A stretch of 64,000 nucleotides of DNA, taken from positions 68,251-132,250 of the forward strand of contig CALADS010000080.1 in NCBI GenBank assembly GCA_937890825.1, read 5' to 3'. The notes below the pieces were generated by a model. It saw only the letters and a list, made by a program, of their open reading frames with translations. It was not told where the DNA came from and did not search any database. This DNA comes from an uncultured Bacteroides sp. Lineage in GTDB: Bacteria; Bacteroidota; Bacteroidia; Bacteroidales; Bacteroidaceae. Shown piece after piece: positions 16,101 through 24,922 of this stretch; position 1 is the stretch's first letter, and each line of letters opens with the position of its first letter. The translations under genes and the position numbers were made by a program.

Positions 16101-17452
16101 CTTACGGTCTGCTCCTTGAACTTACGGAACTGCGACACGAGCATGGTGGCCGCGATAAGGCTGGCCAGAATGTCCGATACCGGCATACTGTACCACACGC
16201 CCCACTCACCGAAAAACCGAGGCAGGATAAGCAGGCAGGGAAGCAATATCAGCAACTGACGAGACAGTGACAGAAAGATGGCCTTGCCTGCCATGCCAAT
16301 GCTCTGAAAGAAGTTGGAGGTTACCATCTGAAAACCGATGATGGGAAAGAATATCACCGTGATGCGCAGGCCGCGGGCAGACAGGGCTGTCAGTTCTGCA
16401 TCGTTGGTGAAAATACTTACCGTGAGTTCCGGTATCAGCATCCCTACCAGAAAGCCGAAGGTGGTGACAGCCGTAGCATAGATGATGGTCAGCTTCAGCA
16501 CCTTATTGACCCGCTGATACTGACGGGCACCGTAGTTATAGCCGGCTATGGGCTGCATACCTTGATTAAAGCCCATCACAATCATCACGATGATGAACAC
16601 CAGGCGGTTTACGATGCCAAAGGCACCGATGGCCAAATCTCCGCCGTATTTCTTCAAGCCCTGATTCACCACGATTACGATGAAGCAGGCCGCCATGTTC
16701 ATGAGAAACGGCGACAGGCCGATGGCCAGCGAATCGAATACTATCTTGCGCTTCAGGCGGAAAATGCCTTTATGGAAATGCAGCAGTTCTTCCTTGTTGC
16801 TGAACAACCGGAACTGCCACATCAGAGCAATGACCTGAGCCGTAATGGTGGCTATGGCCGCACCCCGGATGCCCCATTCAAAGCCGTAAATAAAGAGTGG
16901 GTCCAGCAGGGTATTGATAACCACCGTACCGATGGTGGCATACATGGCCTTCTGCGGATGCCCTGCCGAACGAAGCACGGCATTCAGCCCCAGATAGATG
17001 TGGGTCACGGCATTGCCCAAAAGGATAATCTCCATATAATCGCGCGCATAGCCCACGGTCTGGTCACTTCCACCGAAAAAATACAGAATAGGGTCCAGAA
17101 AAGGAAGCACCACCAGGGTGAAGCCCACCCCCAACAGGATATTCAGCACCAACACATTGCCCAACACCCGCTGGGCCGTATCGTAGTCTTTCTGCCCCAG
17201 CTTCACCGAAATCAGCGTAGCCGCTCCTACCCCTACCAGCGAACCGAATGCGGCAGCCAGATTCATCAGCGGAAAGGTCAGTGCCAAGCCCGAAATGGCC
17301 ATAGCCCCCACCCCGTTGCCAATGAAAATACTATCTACCATATTATATAAAGAAGATGCAGTCATAGCTATAATGGCCGGAACAGCATACTGCATCAGAA
17401 GCTTCCCGATACTCTCTATCCCCAGCGCTGTGGGAGTCTTTTGTGTTGCCAT
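16097..17452 (-). CDS. MATE family efflux transporter
   Basis: 451 residues with 12 predicted membrane helices in two similar halves, the MATE length and pattern. The first half begins TASSLYNMVDSIFIGNGVGAMAISGLALTFP, a typical MATE helix 1-2; the second half has GFNQGMQPIAGYNYGARQYQRVNKVLK, the conserved helix 7-8 region. It exports drugs or metabolites from the cytoplasm using Na+ or H+. It has its own promoter box at 17490-17497, divergent from lysS. Confidence 0.93.
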   Translation of the reverse strand: MATQKTPTALGIESIGKLLMQYAVPAIIAMTASSLYNMVDSIFIGNGVGAMAISGLALTFPLMNLAAAFGSLVGVGAATLISVKLGQKDYDTAQRVLGNVLVLNILLGVGFTLVVLPFLDPILYFFGGSDQTVGYARDYMEIILLGNAVTHIYLGLNAVLRSAGHPQKAMYATIGTVVINTLLDPLFIYGFEWGIRGAAIATITAQVIALMWQFRLFSNKEELLHFHKGIFRLKRKIVFDSLAIGLSPFLMNMAACFIVIVVNQGLKKYGGDLAIGAFGIVNRLVFIIVMIVMGFNQGMQPIAGYNYGARQYQRVNKVLKLTIIYATAVTTFGFLVGMLIPELTVSIFTNDAELTALSARGLRITVIFFPIIGFQMVTSNFFQSIGMAGKAIFLSLSRQLLILLPCLLILPRFFGEWGVWYSMPVSDILASLIAATMLVSQFRKFKEQTVS

Positions 17453-17489
17453 AAACGTAATACCTGATAACTATTGATTGAAAACGCTG

Positions 17490-17497
17490 CAAAGGTA
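17490..17497 (-). promoter_or_regulatory. Candidate -7 box for the MATE gene
   Basis: Minus-strand TACCTTTG, 38 nt before the ATG. Confidence 0.5.
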
Positions 17498-17541
17498 CTA
17501 CATTTATAGACAAAAGATGTGCCTTTATAAAAAATGTTTCG

Positions 17542-17549
17542 TATTTTTG
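17542..17549 (+). promoter_or_regulatory. Candidate -7 box for lysS
   Basis: TATTTTTG matches TAnnTTTG; it lies 28 nt before the ATG at 17577 and only 13 nt before a GTG at 17562, favouring the ATG as start. Confidence 0.5.
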
Positions 17550-17576
17550 TAGCCAAATTGAGTGAAATATATCGAA

Positions 17577-19307
17577 ATGAACGTATTAGAACTAAGTGAA
17601 CAGGAAATCATTCGTCGCAATAGTATGAATGAACTTCGCGCGATGGGGATAGAGCCCTATCCCGCAGCAGAGTATGCAACCAACGCTTTCTCTACCGATA
17701 TTAAAGCTGAGTTCAAAGATGAAGATGAACCCCGCCAGGTAGTGGTGGCCGGCCGTATGATGAGCCGCCGCGTGATGGGTAAAGCCTCTTTCATCGAGCT
17801 TCAGGATTCTAAAGGACGTATCCAGGTGTATATTACCCGGGATGATATCTGTCCGGATGAAAACAAAGACATGTACAATACCGTGTTCAAACGTCTGCTT
17901 GACTTGGGCGACTTCATCGGTATCGAGGGATTTGTGTTCCGTACCCAAATGGGAGAAATCAGTATTCATGCAAAGAAACTGACCGTATTGGCCAAAAGCA
18001 TCAAGCCGTTGCCAATCGTAAAATATAAAGACGGGGTGGCTTACGACTCTTTCGAAGACCCGGAACTGCGCTACCGCCAGCGCTATGTGGATCTCATCGT
18101 GAACGACGGCGTGAAAGACACCTTCCTGAAACGTGCCAAAATCATCAAGACCATGCGTGCCGTATTGGACGAGGCCGGCTACACCGAAGTGGAAACGCCG
18201 ATTCTGCAGTCTATTCCCGGCGGCGCCAGCGCACGCCCCTTCATCACACACCACAACTCACTGGATATGGACCTGTATCTGCGTATCGCCACAGAGCTGT
18301 ATCTGAAACGCTTGATTATCGGAGGATTCGAAGGTGTGTACGAAATAGGCAAGAACTTCCGTAATGAAGGTATGGACAAGAACCATAATCCGGAATTCAC
18401 CTGCATAGAGCTGTACGTACAGTACAAGGATTATAACTGGATGATGGACTTCACTGAAAAAATGCTGGAACGCATCTGCATAGCAGTGAATGGCTGCACA
18501 GAAACTGAAATCGATGGAAAGGTTATCAGTTTCAAGGCTCCTTACCGTCGTCTGCCCATTCTGGAAGCCATCAAGGAAAAGACGGGCTACGACCTGGAAG
18601 GCAAGAATGAAGAAGAAATCCGTGAGGTGTGCAAGGCACTGAACATGGAGATAGATGATACCATGGGTAAGGGTAAGTTGATTGATGAAATCTTTGGCGA
18701 ATTCTGCGAAGGTACCTTCATTCAACCCACTTTCATCACAGATTACCCGGTAGAAATGTCGCCGCTGACCAAGATGCACCGCAACAAACCTGGACTGACC
18801 GAACGCTTCGAACTGATGGTAAACGGCAAAGAGCTGGCCAACGCCTACAGCGAGCTGAACGACCCGATAGATCAGGAAGAACGCTTCAAAGACCAGCTTC
18901 GCCTTAGTGAAAAGGGTGACGACGAAGCCATGTTCATAGACCAGGACTTCTTGAAGGCACTGCAATACGGTATGCCGCCTACCTCAGGTATCGGTATCGG
19001 CATCGACCGTCTGACCATGTTGATGACCGGAAAACCGTTTATACAGGAAGTATTGTTCTTCCCGCAGATGCGACCGGAAAAGGTGGCCCCCAAAGATGCT
19101 CCCGCTAAATTCATAGAACTGGGCATCGCAGAAGAATGGGTACCCGTCATTCAAAAGGCTGGATATAATCTGGTAAGCGATATGGCTAATGTGAACCCTC
19201 AGAAACTGCACATGGATATCTGCGGAATCAACAAGAAATACAAGTTAGAACTTACCAATCCCAGCGTGAACGACGTTACGGCCTGGATTGAAAAAATCAA
19301 AAATTAA
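17577..19307 (+). CDS. lysS: Lysyl-tRNA synthetase, class II
   Basis: 576 residues. The N-terminal anticodon-binding OB domain covers about 55-165 (VVVAGRMMSRRVMGKASFIELQDSKGRIQ). The class II core follows: motif 1 around the RAVLDEAGYTEVETP segment, motif 2 in GKNFRNEGMDKNHNPEF, and motif 3 in SGIGIGIDRLTMLMTG. A C-terminal extension of about 70 residues after motif 3 (KFIELGIAEEWVPVIQKAGY...) is typical of Bacteroidetes LysRS. It charges tRNA-Lys in the cytoplasm. The TTG/GTG start upstream is less likely given the promoter position. Confidence 0.96.
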   Translation: MNVLELSEQEIIRRNSMNELRAMGIEPYPAAEYATNAFSTDIKAEFKDEDEPRQVVVAGRMMSRRVMGKASFIELQDSKGRIQVYITRDDICPDENKDMYNTVFKRLLDLGDFIGIEGFVFRTQMGEISIHAKKLTVLAKSIKPLPIVKYKDGVAYDSFEDPELRYRQRYVDLIVNDGVKDTFLKRAKIIKTMRAVLDEAGYTEVETPILQSIPGGASARPFITHHNSLDMDLYLRIATELYLKRLIIGGFEGVYEIGKNFRNEGMDKNHNPEFTCIELYVQYKDYNWMMDFTEKMLERICIAVNGCTETEIDGKVISFKAPYRRLPILEAIKEKTGYDLEGKNEEEIREVCKALNMEIDDTMGKGKLIDEIFGEFCEGTFIQPTFITDYPVEMSPLTKMHRNKPGLTERFELMVNGKELANAYSELNDPIDQEERFKDQLRLSEKGDDEAMFIDQDFLKALQYGMPPTSGIGIGIDRLTMLMTGKPFIQEVLFFPQMRPEKVAPKDAPAKFIELGIAEEWVPVIQKAGYNLVSDMANVNPQKLHMDICGINKKYKLELTNPSVNDVTAWIEKIKN

Positions 19308-19383
19308 TAATGAAAAATGAAGGGTGGAAGGAAATTCAGACCTTTCCTTTCACTTTTCATTTTTCATTTTTCATTATTAATTA
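19305..19383. repeat. AT-rich imperfect palindrome between lysS and gpsA
   Basis: TAATAATGAAAAATGAAGG... on the left is complementary to ...CATTTTTCATTATTAATTA on the right, with GGAAGGAAA / TTTCCTTTC inside. It includes the lysS stop codon and has no clean T-run, so it may be a processing or repeat element more than a terminator. Confidence 0.55.
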
Positions 19384-19386
19384 TCT

Positions 19387-20382
19387 ATGAAACTACCTGG
19401 AAAGATAGCCATCATGGGGGGAGGAAGTTGGGCTACTGCCATTGCTAAAATGGTATTGGCTCAAGCTGAGTCGATAAATTGGTACATGCGCAGAGACGAC
19501 CGCATCGCCGATTTCAAGCGACTGGGACATAACCCTGCCTACCTGACAGGAGTGAAATTCGATATCAAACGTATCAATTTCAGCTCTAATATCAACGAAA
19601 TAGTGAAAGAATCAGATACCCTGATTTTTGTCACTCCCTCGCCCTATCTGAAATCTCACCTGAAGAAACTCAAAACAAAAATCAAGGATAAATTCATCAT
19701 CACAGCCATCAAAGGCATTGTGCCTGATGACAATCTGATTGTATCTGAATATTTCACTAAGGAGTATGGGGTACCTTCTGAAAATATAGCTGTGCTGGCG
19801 GGTCCTTGCCATGCCGAAGAAGTGGCACTGGAACGCTTGTCTTACCTGACTATCGCTTGCCCCGATACCGACAAAGCCTGCACCTTTGCCCGAAAACTGG
19901 GAAGCAGCTTCATCAAAACATCGGTAAGCAATGATGTAATAGGCATTGAATACAGCTCTGTGCTGAAAAATGTCTATGCCATAGCAGCGGGAATATGCAG
20001 CGGGCTGAAGTACGGTGATAACTTTCAGGCAGTATTGGTATCAAACGCCATACAAGAGATGAACCGGTTTCTGCAAACTGTACATCCACTAAATAGAAAT
20101 GTAAACGACTCTGCCTACCTGGGCGACCTGCTGGTAACCAGCTATTCTAATTTTAGCCGGAACCGCACATTTGGAACCATGATTGGCAAAGGATATTCCG
20201 TGAAAAGCGCACAGATTGAAATGGAAATGATAGCTGAAGGATACTATGGTACCAAATGTATCAAGGAAATCAACAAGCATTATCACGTAAATATGCCCAT
20301 TGTAGATGCCGTCTATAATATCTTATATGAACGTATATCTCCTACGATTGAAATTAAGCTACTGACTGATTCCTTCAGGTAA
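19387..20382 (+). CDS. gpsA: Glycerol-3-phosphate dehydrogenase [NAD(P)+]
   Basis: 331 residues. The N-terminal Rossmann motif GGGSWATAIAKM is at about 11-22. The FVTPSPYLKSHL segment, the AGPCHAEEVA motif at about 138-147 and the catalytic lysine in SVLKNVYAIAAGI identify GpsA, which reduces dihydroxyacetone phosphate to sn-glycerol 3-phosphate for phospholipid synthesis. It lies in lysS-gpsA-pgi order, the same direction, 66 nt before pgi. Confidence 0.95.
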   Translation: MKLPGKIAIMGGGSWATAIAKMVLAQAESINWYMRRDDRIADFKRLGHNPAYLTGVKFDIKRINFSSNINEIVKESDTLIFVTPSPYLKSHLKKLKTKIKDKFIITAIKGIVPDDNLIVSEYFTKEYGVPSENIAVLAGPCHAEEVALERLSYLTIACPDTDKACTFARKLGSSFIKTSVSNDVIGIEYSSVLKNVYAIAAGICSGLKYGDNFQAVLVSNAIQEMNRFLQTVHPLNRNVNDSAYLGDLLVTSYSNFSRNRTFGTMIGKGYSVKSAQIEMEMIAEGYYGTKCIKEINKHYHVNMPIVDAVYNILYERISPTIEIKLLTDSFR

Positions 20383-20447
20383 GCAGCAGCTTATTAAAAA
20401 TCTAATCTTAAAAACCTGAAATCTCAATAACTTAAAAACTTAAAATT

Positions 20448-21785
20448 ATGATTAGTTTAAACATCGAAAAAACTTTCGGATTCGTTTCAAAAGAAAACGT
20501 CCTCGCTTATGAAACAGCTGTTAAAGCTGCACAAGAAGCTTTAGAACACGGAACATGCAAGGGAAATGACTTCTTAGGATGGCTTCACTTACCCTCATCT
20601 ATAACAGCCGAACACCTGGCAGACTTGAAAGCCACCGCACAGACACTACGCGAAAACTGCGAGGTAGTGGTGGTAGCCGGTATCGGTGGAAGCTATCTGG
20701 GCGCACGTGCCGTTATCGAAGCCTTATCAAACAGCTTTGCTTGGCTACAGAAAGAGCAAAACGGACCTACCATCCTATTTGCCGGACATAACATCGGTGA
20801 AGATTATCTGTATGAACTGACAGACTATCTGAAAGACAAGAAATTCGGTGTCATCAATATCTCTAAATCGGGTACTACTACAGAAACAGCGCTGGCTTTC
20901 CGGCTGCTGAAAAAGCAATGTGAAGACCAACGAGGCAAAGAAATGGCCCGCAAAGTAATCGTAGCAGTAACCGATGCCAAGAAAGGGGCTGCCCGCGTAA
21001 CAGCCGACCAGGAAGGATATAAATCCTTTATCATCCCAGACAATGTGGGCGGACGTTTCTCTGTACTGACTCCGGTAGGTTTGCTGCCTATCGCCGTAGC
21101 AGGATATGATATAGAGAAATTAGTGGCCGGTGCTGCAGCTATGGAGAAAGCCTGTGGACTGGATGTGCCGTTTGCTGAAAATCCGGCTGCACTCTATGCG
21201 GCTACACGCAATGAACTCTACAAACAGGGAAAGAAAATTGAAATTCTCGTAAACTTTAATCCCAAACTGCACTACGTAAATGAATGGTGGAAACAGCTGT
21301 ATGGTGAATCTGAAGGTAAAGAAGGAAGAGGTATCTTTCCCGCTGCTGTGGATTTCTCTACCGACTTGCACTCCATGGGACAATGGATTCAGGAAGGTGA
21401 ACGCACCATCTTTGAAACCGTTATTTCTGTAGAAAAAACTGCTCATAAACTGGAAGTGCCTACCGATGAAGCCAACCTGGACGGTCTGAACTTCTTGGCT
21501 GGGAAACGGGTAGACGAGGTAAACAAAATGGCAGAACTGGGTACACAATTAGCTCACGTAGACGGTGGCGTACCTAATATGCGCGTTATTGTGCCGGAAC
21601 TGAACGAAGAATGCATCGGACAGTTGCTGTACTTCTTTGAAAAGGCTTGCGGCATAAGCGGTATCTTGCTGGGCGTAAACCCGTTCAACCAACCGGGCGT
21701 AGAAGCATATAAGAAAAACATGTTTGCACTGCTTAACAAGCCCGGCTACGAGGAAGAATCAAAGGCTATCCAAGCTAGATTTTGA
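20448..21785 (+). CDS. pgi: Glucose-6-phosphate isomerase
   Basis: 445 residues, the short bacterial PGI form. Phosphate-binding GIGGSYLGARAV is near residues 78-89, NISKSGTTTETALAFRLLK (SIS fold) near 137-155, GGRFSVLT near 200-207 and the C-terminal NPFNQPGVEAYKKNMF region contains a conserved lysine. It interconverts glucose 6-phosphate and fructose 6-phosphate. It is followed by a terminator at 21807-21850. Confidence 0.96.
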   Translation: MISLNIEKTFGFVSKENVLAYETAVKAAQEALEHGTCKGNDFLGWLHLPSSITAEHLADLKATAQTLRENCEVVVVAGIGGSYLGARAVIEALSNSFAWLQKEQNGPTILFAGHNIGEDYLYELTDYLKDKKFGVINISKSGTTTETALAFRLLKKQCEDQRGKEMARKVIVAVTDAKKGAARVTADQEGYKSFIIPDNVGGRFSVLTPVGLLPIAVAGYDIEKLVAGAAAMEKACGLDVPFAENPAALYAATRNELYKQGKKIEILVNFNPKLHYVNEWWKQLYGESEGKEGRGIFPAAVDFSTDLHSMGQWIQEGERTIFETVISVEKTAHKLEVPTDEANLDGLNFLAGKRVDEVNKMAELGTQLAHVDGGVPNMRVIVPELNEECIGQLLYFFEKACGISGILLGVNPFNQPGVEAYKKNMFALLNKPGYEEESKAIQARF

Positions 21786-21806
21786 AAAATATTTCATCCA
21801 TTAAAC

Positions 21807-21850
21807 GACCGCAGGCGGGCAGTATACTGTTCGTCTGCGGTCTGATTTTT
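21807..21850 (+). terminator. Terminator after pgi
   Basis: GACCGCAGGCG / CGTCTGCGGTC stem (one mismatch), then TGATTTTT. Confidence 0.75.
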
Positions 21851-21865
21851 AATCAATAGGTATTT

Positions 21866-22621
21866 ATGTATAAAGAAGCAATCGCCCGCTATCTGCAAAA
21901 AGTCGGGCACTCACACATTCATCTGAAAGCTGCCTTGTTCGATATGGATGGGGTACTTTTCAACTCTATGCCCTATCACGCTGATGCCTGGCATACGGTA
22001 ATGAAACGACATGGACTGGATTTAAGCCGTGAAGAAGCGTATCTACACGAAGGCCGCACCGGTGCGGCCACCATCAACATTGTGTACCAACGCACCTACG
22101 GCCAAAATGCAACCCCTGAAATGATAGAAAGCATCTATGCAGAGAAAAGCAAAGAGTTTAACCGTCACCCCGAACCGGAACGTATGCCGGGTGCATGGGA
22201 GATACTGCAACAGATGAAAAGCGAAAATCTGACGACGGTACTGGTAACAGGTTCAGGACAATTGTCGTTACTGGATAGGCTTTCTCATAATTTTCCGGGC
22301 GTATTCGACCGCGAACATATGGTAACAGCTTTCGATGTAAAATACGGTAAGCCTCATCCGGAACCATATCTGATGGGACTGGAAAAAGCGGGAGTAAAAG
22401 CCAACGAAGCCATCGTTGTGGAAAATGCCCCCATTGGTGTACAGGCAGGTGTAGCCGCCGGTATCTTTACCATAGCCGTAAATACAGGTCCGCTCAATGA
22501 GCAGGTATTGTGGGATGCAGGAGCCAATCTGGTATTTCCTTCCATGATGGATTTCTGCAACCATTGGGAAGATATTAAAAAACAATTGGATGAATACCCT
22601 GCTACAAAGGTGGAAAAATAA
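21866..22621 (+). CDS. HAD family hydrolase (beta-phosphoglucomutase-like)
   Basis: 251 residues. Motif I is DMDGVLFNS near residue 28 with the catalytic aspartates; motif II is the TTVLVTGSGQ segment; motif III/IV are in KYGKPHPEPYL and VVENAPIGVQAG. The cap domain after motif I is helical, as in the beta-phosphoglucomutase/phosphatase subgroup. It dephosphorylates a small sugar or nucleotide phosphate; the precise substrate is unknown. A strong bidirectional hairpin follows. Confidence 0.88.
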   Translation: MYKEAIARYLQKVGHSHIHLKAALFDMDGVLFNSMPYHADAWHTVMKRHGLDLSREEAYLHEGRTGAATINIVYQRTYGQNATPEMIESIYAEKSKEFNRHPEPERMPGAWEILQQMKSENLTTVLVTGSGQLSLLDRLSHNFPGVFDREHMVTAFDVKYGKPHPEPYLMGLEKAGVKANEAIVVENAPIGVQAGVAAGIFTIAVNTGPLNEQVLWDAGANLVFPSMMDFCNHWEDIKKQLDEYPATKVEK

Positions 22622-22648
22622 AGAAATACTCAACTACGAAAAAGAAAA

Positions 22649-22686
22649 GAGGCTGTTTCAATGAATACATCGAAACAGCCTCTTTC
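22649..22686. terminator. Bidirectional terminator between HAD gene and tRNA-Arg
   Basis: AGAGGCTGTTTC / GAAACAGCCTCT stem followed by TTTCTT; it also faces the minus-strand tRNA transcript, with AAAAGA on the other side. Confidence 0.75.
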
Positions 22687-22691
22687 TTATG

Positions 22692-22764
22692 TGACCCCGG
22701 TGCGATTCAAACGCACGACCTTCAGAACCGGAATCTGACGCTCTATTCACTAAGCTACGGAGCC
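22692..22764 (-). tRNA. tRNA-Arg (anticodon CCG)
   Basis: Reading on the minus strand from GGCTCCG, the acceptor stem pairs with CGGGGTC. The anticodon stem TCAGA / TCTGA closes a 7-nt loop TTCCGGT with CCG in the middle. The T arm is GTGCG-TTTGAAT-CGCAC. No CCA is encoded at the 3' end (A then C). 73 nt without CCA. Confidence 0.95.
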
Positions 22765-22937
22765 ATATTTAAGCGACGACAAAAGTATAAAAAAAATCGG
22801 CATTCACCTAACATTTCTACAAATTTATCTTCCTCACCCCTTAACTAAATATTGATATTTTGAAAATAAAGAAAAGAAAACACTTCTCATAATGATATTT
22901 TTTATTGCATTGTTGCATCATATATTAATATTATCCA

Positions 22938-22945
22938 TATCTTTG
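22938..22945 (+). promoter_or_regulatory. Candidate -7 box for asnA
   Basis: TATCTTTG with a TTG 22 nt upstream (22913-22915), 48 nt before the ATG. The rest of 22765-22937 is AT-rich with no gene. Confidence 0.55.
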
Positions 22946-22993
22946 CAGTACAAATTAACAAAGATAATCTAAGAACATTTTACAAAAAGCAAT

Positions 22994-24037
22994 ATGAGTT
23001 ACCTGATAAAGCCGGAAGGATACACTCCCTTATTAGATCTGAAACAAACAGAGCTGGGTATTAAACAAATCAAAGATTTCTTCCAAATGAATCTTTCGTC
23101 TGAGCTGCGTCTGCGCCGCGTTACAGCTCCACTATTTGTGTTGAAGGGAATGGGTATCAACGACGATTTGAATGGGGTAGAAAGAGCTGTAAGCTTCCCC
23201 ATCAAAGACTTAGGGGATGCCAAAGCCGAAGTGGTACATTCGCTAGCCAAGTGGAAAAGACTGACGCTGGCAGAGTACAATATTGAACCGGGATATGGTA
23301 TCTATACAGATATGAATGCCATCCGCGCCGATGAAGAACTGGGCAACCTACACTCACTCTATGTAGATCAGTGGGATTGGGAACGTGTTATCAGACCGGA
23401 AGACAGAAATGTAGAATTCTTGAAGGCAATCGTCACCCGCATTTATGCGGCTATGGTAAGAACCGAATACATGGTATATGAGATGTACCCACAAATAAAA
23501 CCGTGCCTGCCCGAACCCCAACAGCTACATTTTATCCATGCCGAAGAGTTAAGGCAGTTATATCCGAACATGGAGCCCAAATGTCGCGAACATACCATCT
23601 GCCAGAAGTATGGAGCAGTATTCATCATCGGTATCGGATGTAAGTTAAGCGACGGAAAAAAACATGATGGCCGGTCGCCGGACTATGACGACTATACCAC
23701 AACCGGACTCAACGGACTGCCCGGACTAAATGGCGACTTACTACTGTGGAACCCTGTGCTACAGCGCAGCATAGAGTTGTCGTCCATGGGGATACGGGTG
23801 GACAAAGAAACCTTGCTAAAGCAGGTTAAAGAAGCCGGAGAGGAAAAACGATTGGAACTTTATTTCCACAAAAGATTATTGGAAGGCACATTACCACTTT
23901 GTATCGGAGGAGGTATTGGACAGTCTAGATTATGCATGTTCTACCTGCGCAAAGCACACATCGGAGAAATACAAGCCAGCATATGGCCTGATGATATGCG
24001 AGAGGAATGCAGAAAACATAACATTCATCTTATCTGA
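22994..24037 (+). CDS. asnA: Aspartate-ammonia ligase (asparagine synthetase A)
   Basis: 347 residues. AsnA shares the class II aminoacyl-tRNA synthetase fold; it makes asparagine from aspartate, ammonia and ATP. Characteristic segments: VTAPLFVLKGMGINDDLNG, FPIKDLGDAKAEVVHSLAKWKR, GYGIYTDMNAIRADEEL, YVDQWDWER and the C-terminal GGGIGQSRLCMFYLRKAHIGEIQ motif 3-like region. Length matches the family. It is a single gene with its own promoter and terminator. Confidence 0.96.
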   Translation: MSYLIKPEGYTPLLDLKQTELGIKQIKDFFQMNLSSELRLRRVTAPLFVLKGMGINDDLNGVERAVSFPIKDLGDAKAEVVHSLAKWKRLTLAEYNIEPGYGIYTDMNAIRADEELGNLHSLYVDQWDWERVIRPEDRNVEFLKAIVTRIYAAMVRTEYMVYEMYPQIKPCLPEPQQLHFIHAEELRQLYPNMEPKCREHTICQKYGAVFIIGIGCKLSDGKKHDGRSPDYDDYTTTGLNGLPGLNGDLLLWNPVLQRSIELSSMGIRVDKETLLKQVKEAGEEKRLELYFHKRLLEGTLPLCIGGGIGQSRLCMFYLRKAHIGEIQASIWPDDMREECRKHNIHLI

Positions 24038-24067
24038 CACATTTGTATCAGGGATGCATTCCCCATC

Positions 24068-24128
24068 CAGCCGCTCCACAGTTCTGCTACTTTACTGCAA
24101 AATACTGTAGGGCGGCTGATTTTTTTTC
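24068..24128 (+). terminator. Terminator after asnA
   Basis: CAGCCGCTCCACAGT / ACTGTAGGGCGGCTG stem with two mismatches, followed by A and nine T. Confidence 0.8.
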
Positions 24129-24164
24129 ATTACCTTCGTCGCATCAAACCAAGCTGATTCAAAC

Positions 24165-24827
24165 ATGAAGGTACAAATAGAAGAAAGCTGGAAACAGCAG
24201 CTACAAGAAGAATTTGAAAAGCCTTACTTTGAGGCTTTGACCCACTTTGTGAAAAATGAATATGCCCAGGGGGTGGTATATCCTCCCGGAAAACTAATCT
24301 TCAATGCCTTTAATCTCTGTCCCTTCGACCGGGTAAAAGTGGTCATCATCGGGCAAGATCCGTATCACGGACCCGGACAGGCTCACGGACTTTGCTTCTC
24401 AGTCAACGATGGAATAGCTTTTCCGCCTTCTCTAGTGAATATCTTCAAGGAACTGAAAAATGATATGGGGATAGAAAAGCCAGCCAGCGGAAACCTTACC
24501 CGATGGGCCGAACAAGGGGTGCTGATGCTGAATGCCACACTGACCGTACGCGCCCACCAAGCCGGTTCACACCAGCGACAGGGGTGGGAAACCTTTACAG
24601 ACGCTGTGATACGTAAGTTGGCAGAGGAAAGAGACCACCTCGTATTTATTCTATGGGGAGGATATGCTCAACGCAAAGGTGCCTTCATCGACCGGAACAG
24701 ACACCTAGTACTTGCCTCGGCACATCCTTCTCCGCTATCCGCCTACAACGGTTTCTTCGGAAACAAGCATTTCAGCCGTACCAATGAATACCTGATAGCT
24801 CATGGAGAACAGCCTATAGTCTGGTAA
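24165..24827 (+). CDS. ung: Uracil-DNA glycosylase
   Basis: 220 residues, family 1 UDG. The water-activating motif GQDPYHG is at residues 63-69 with D65. LMLNATLTVR follows, and the minor-groove loop HPSPLSAYNGFFG near the C-terminus contains the catalytic histidine. It removes uracil from DNA to start base-excision repair. Convergent with lptD across a strong 20-bp hairpin. Confidence 0.96.
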   Translation: MKVQIEESWKQQLQEEFEKPYFEALTHFVKNEYAQGVVYPPGKLIFNAFNLCPFDRVKVVIIGQDPYHGPGQAHGLCFSVNDGIAFPPSLVNIFKELKNDMGIEKPASGNLTRWAEQGVLMLNATLTVRAHQAGSHQRQGWETFTDAVIRKLAEERDHLVFILWGGYAQRKGAFIDRNRHLVLASAHPSPLSAYNGFFGNKHFSRTNEYLIAHGEQPIVW

Positions 24828-24841
24828 ACCTCTTTGCTACC

Positions 24842-24890
24842 AACGAATAATCCCCTTGCTGCATCGGTTACAGCAAGGGGATTATTCGTT
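24842..24890. terminator. Bidirectional terminator between ung and lptD
   Basis: Perfect 20-bp inverted repeat: AACGAATAATCCCCTTGCTG (24842-24861) and its complement (24871-24890), 9-nt loop. T-rich flanks are modest; both converging genes end here. Confidence 0.75.
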
Positions 24891-24922
24891 AGGTTGAAAA
24901 CTAAAAGGTATCAAATTTCCTA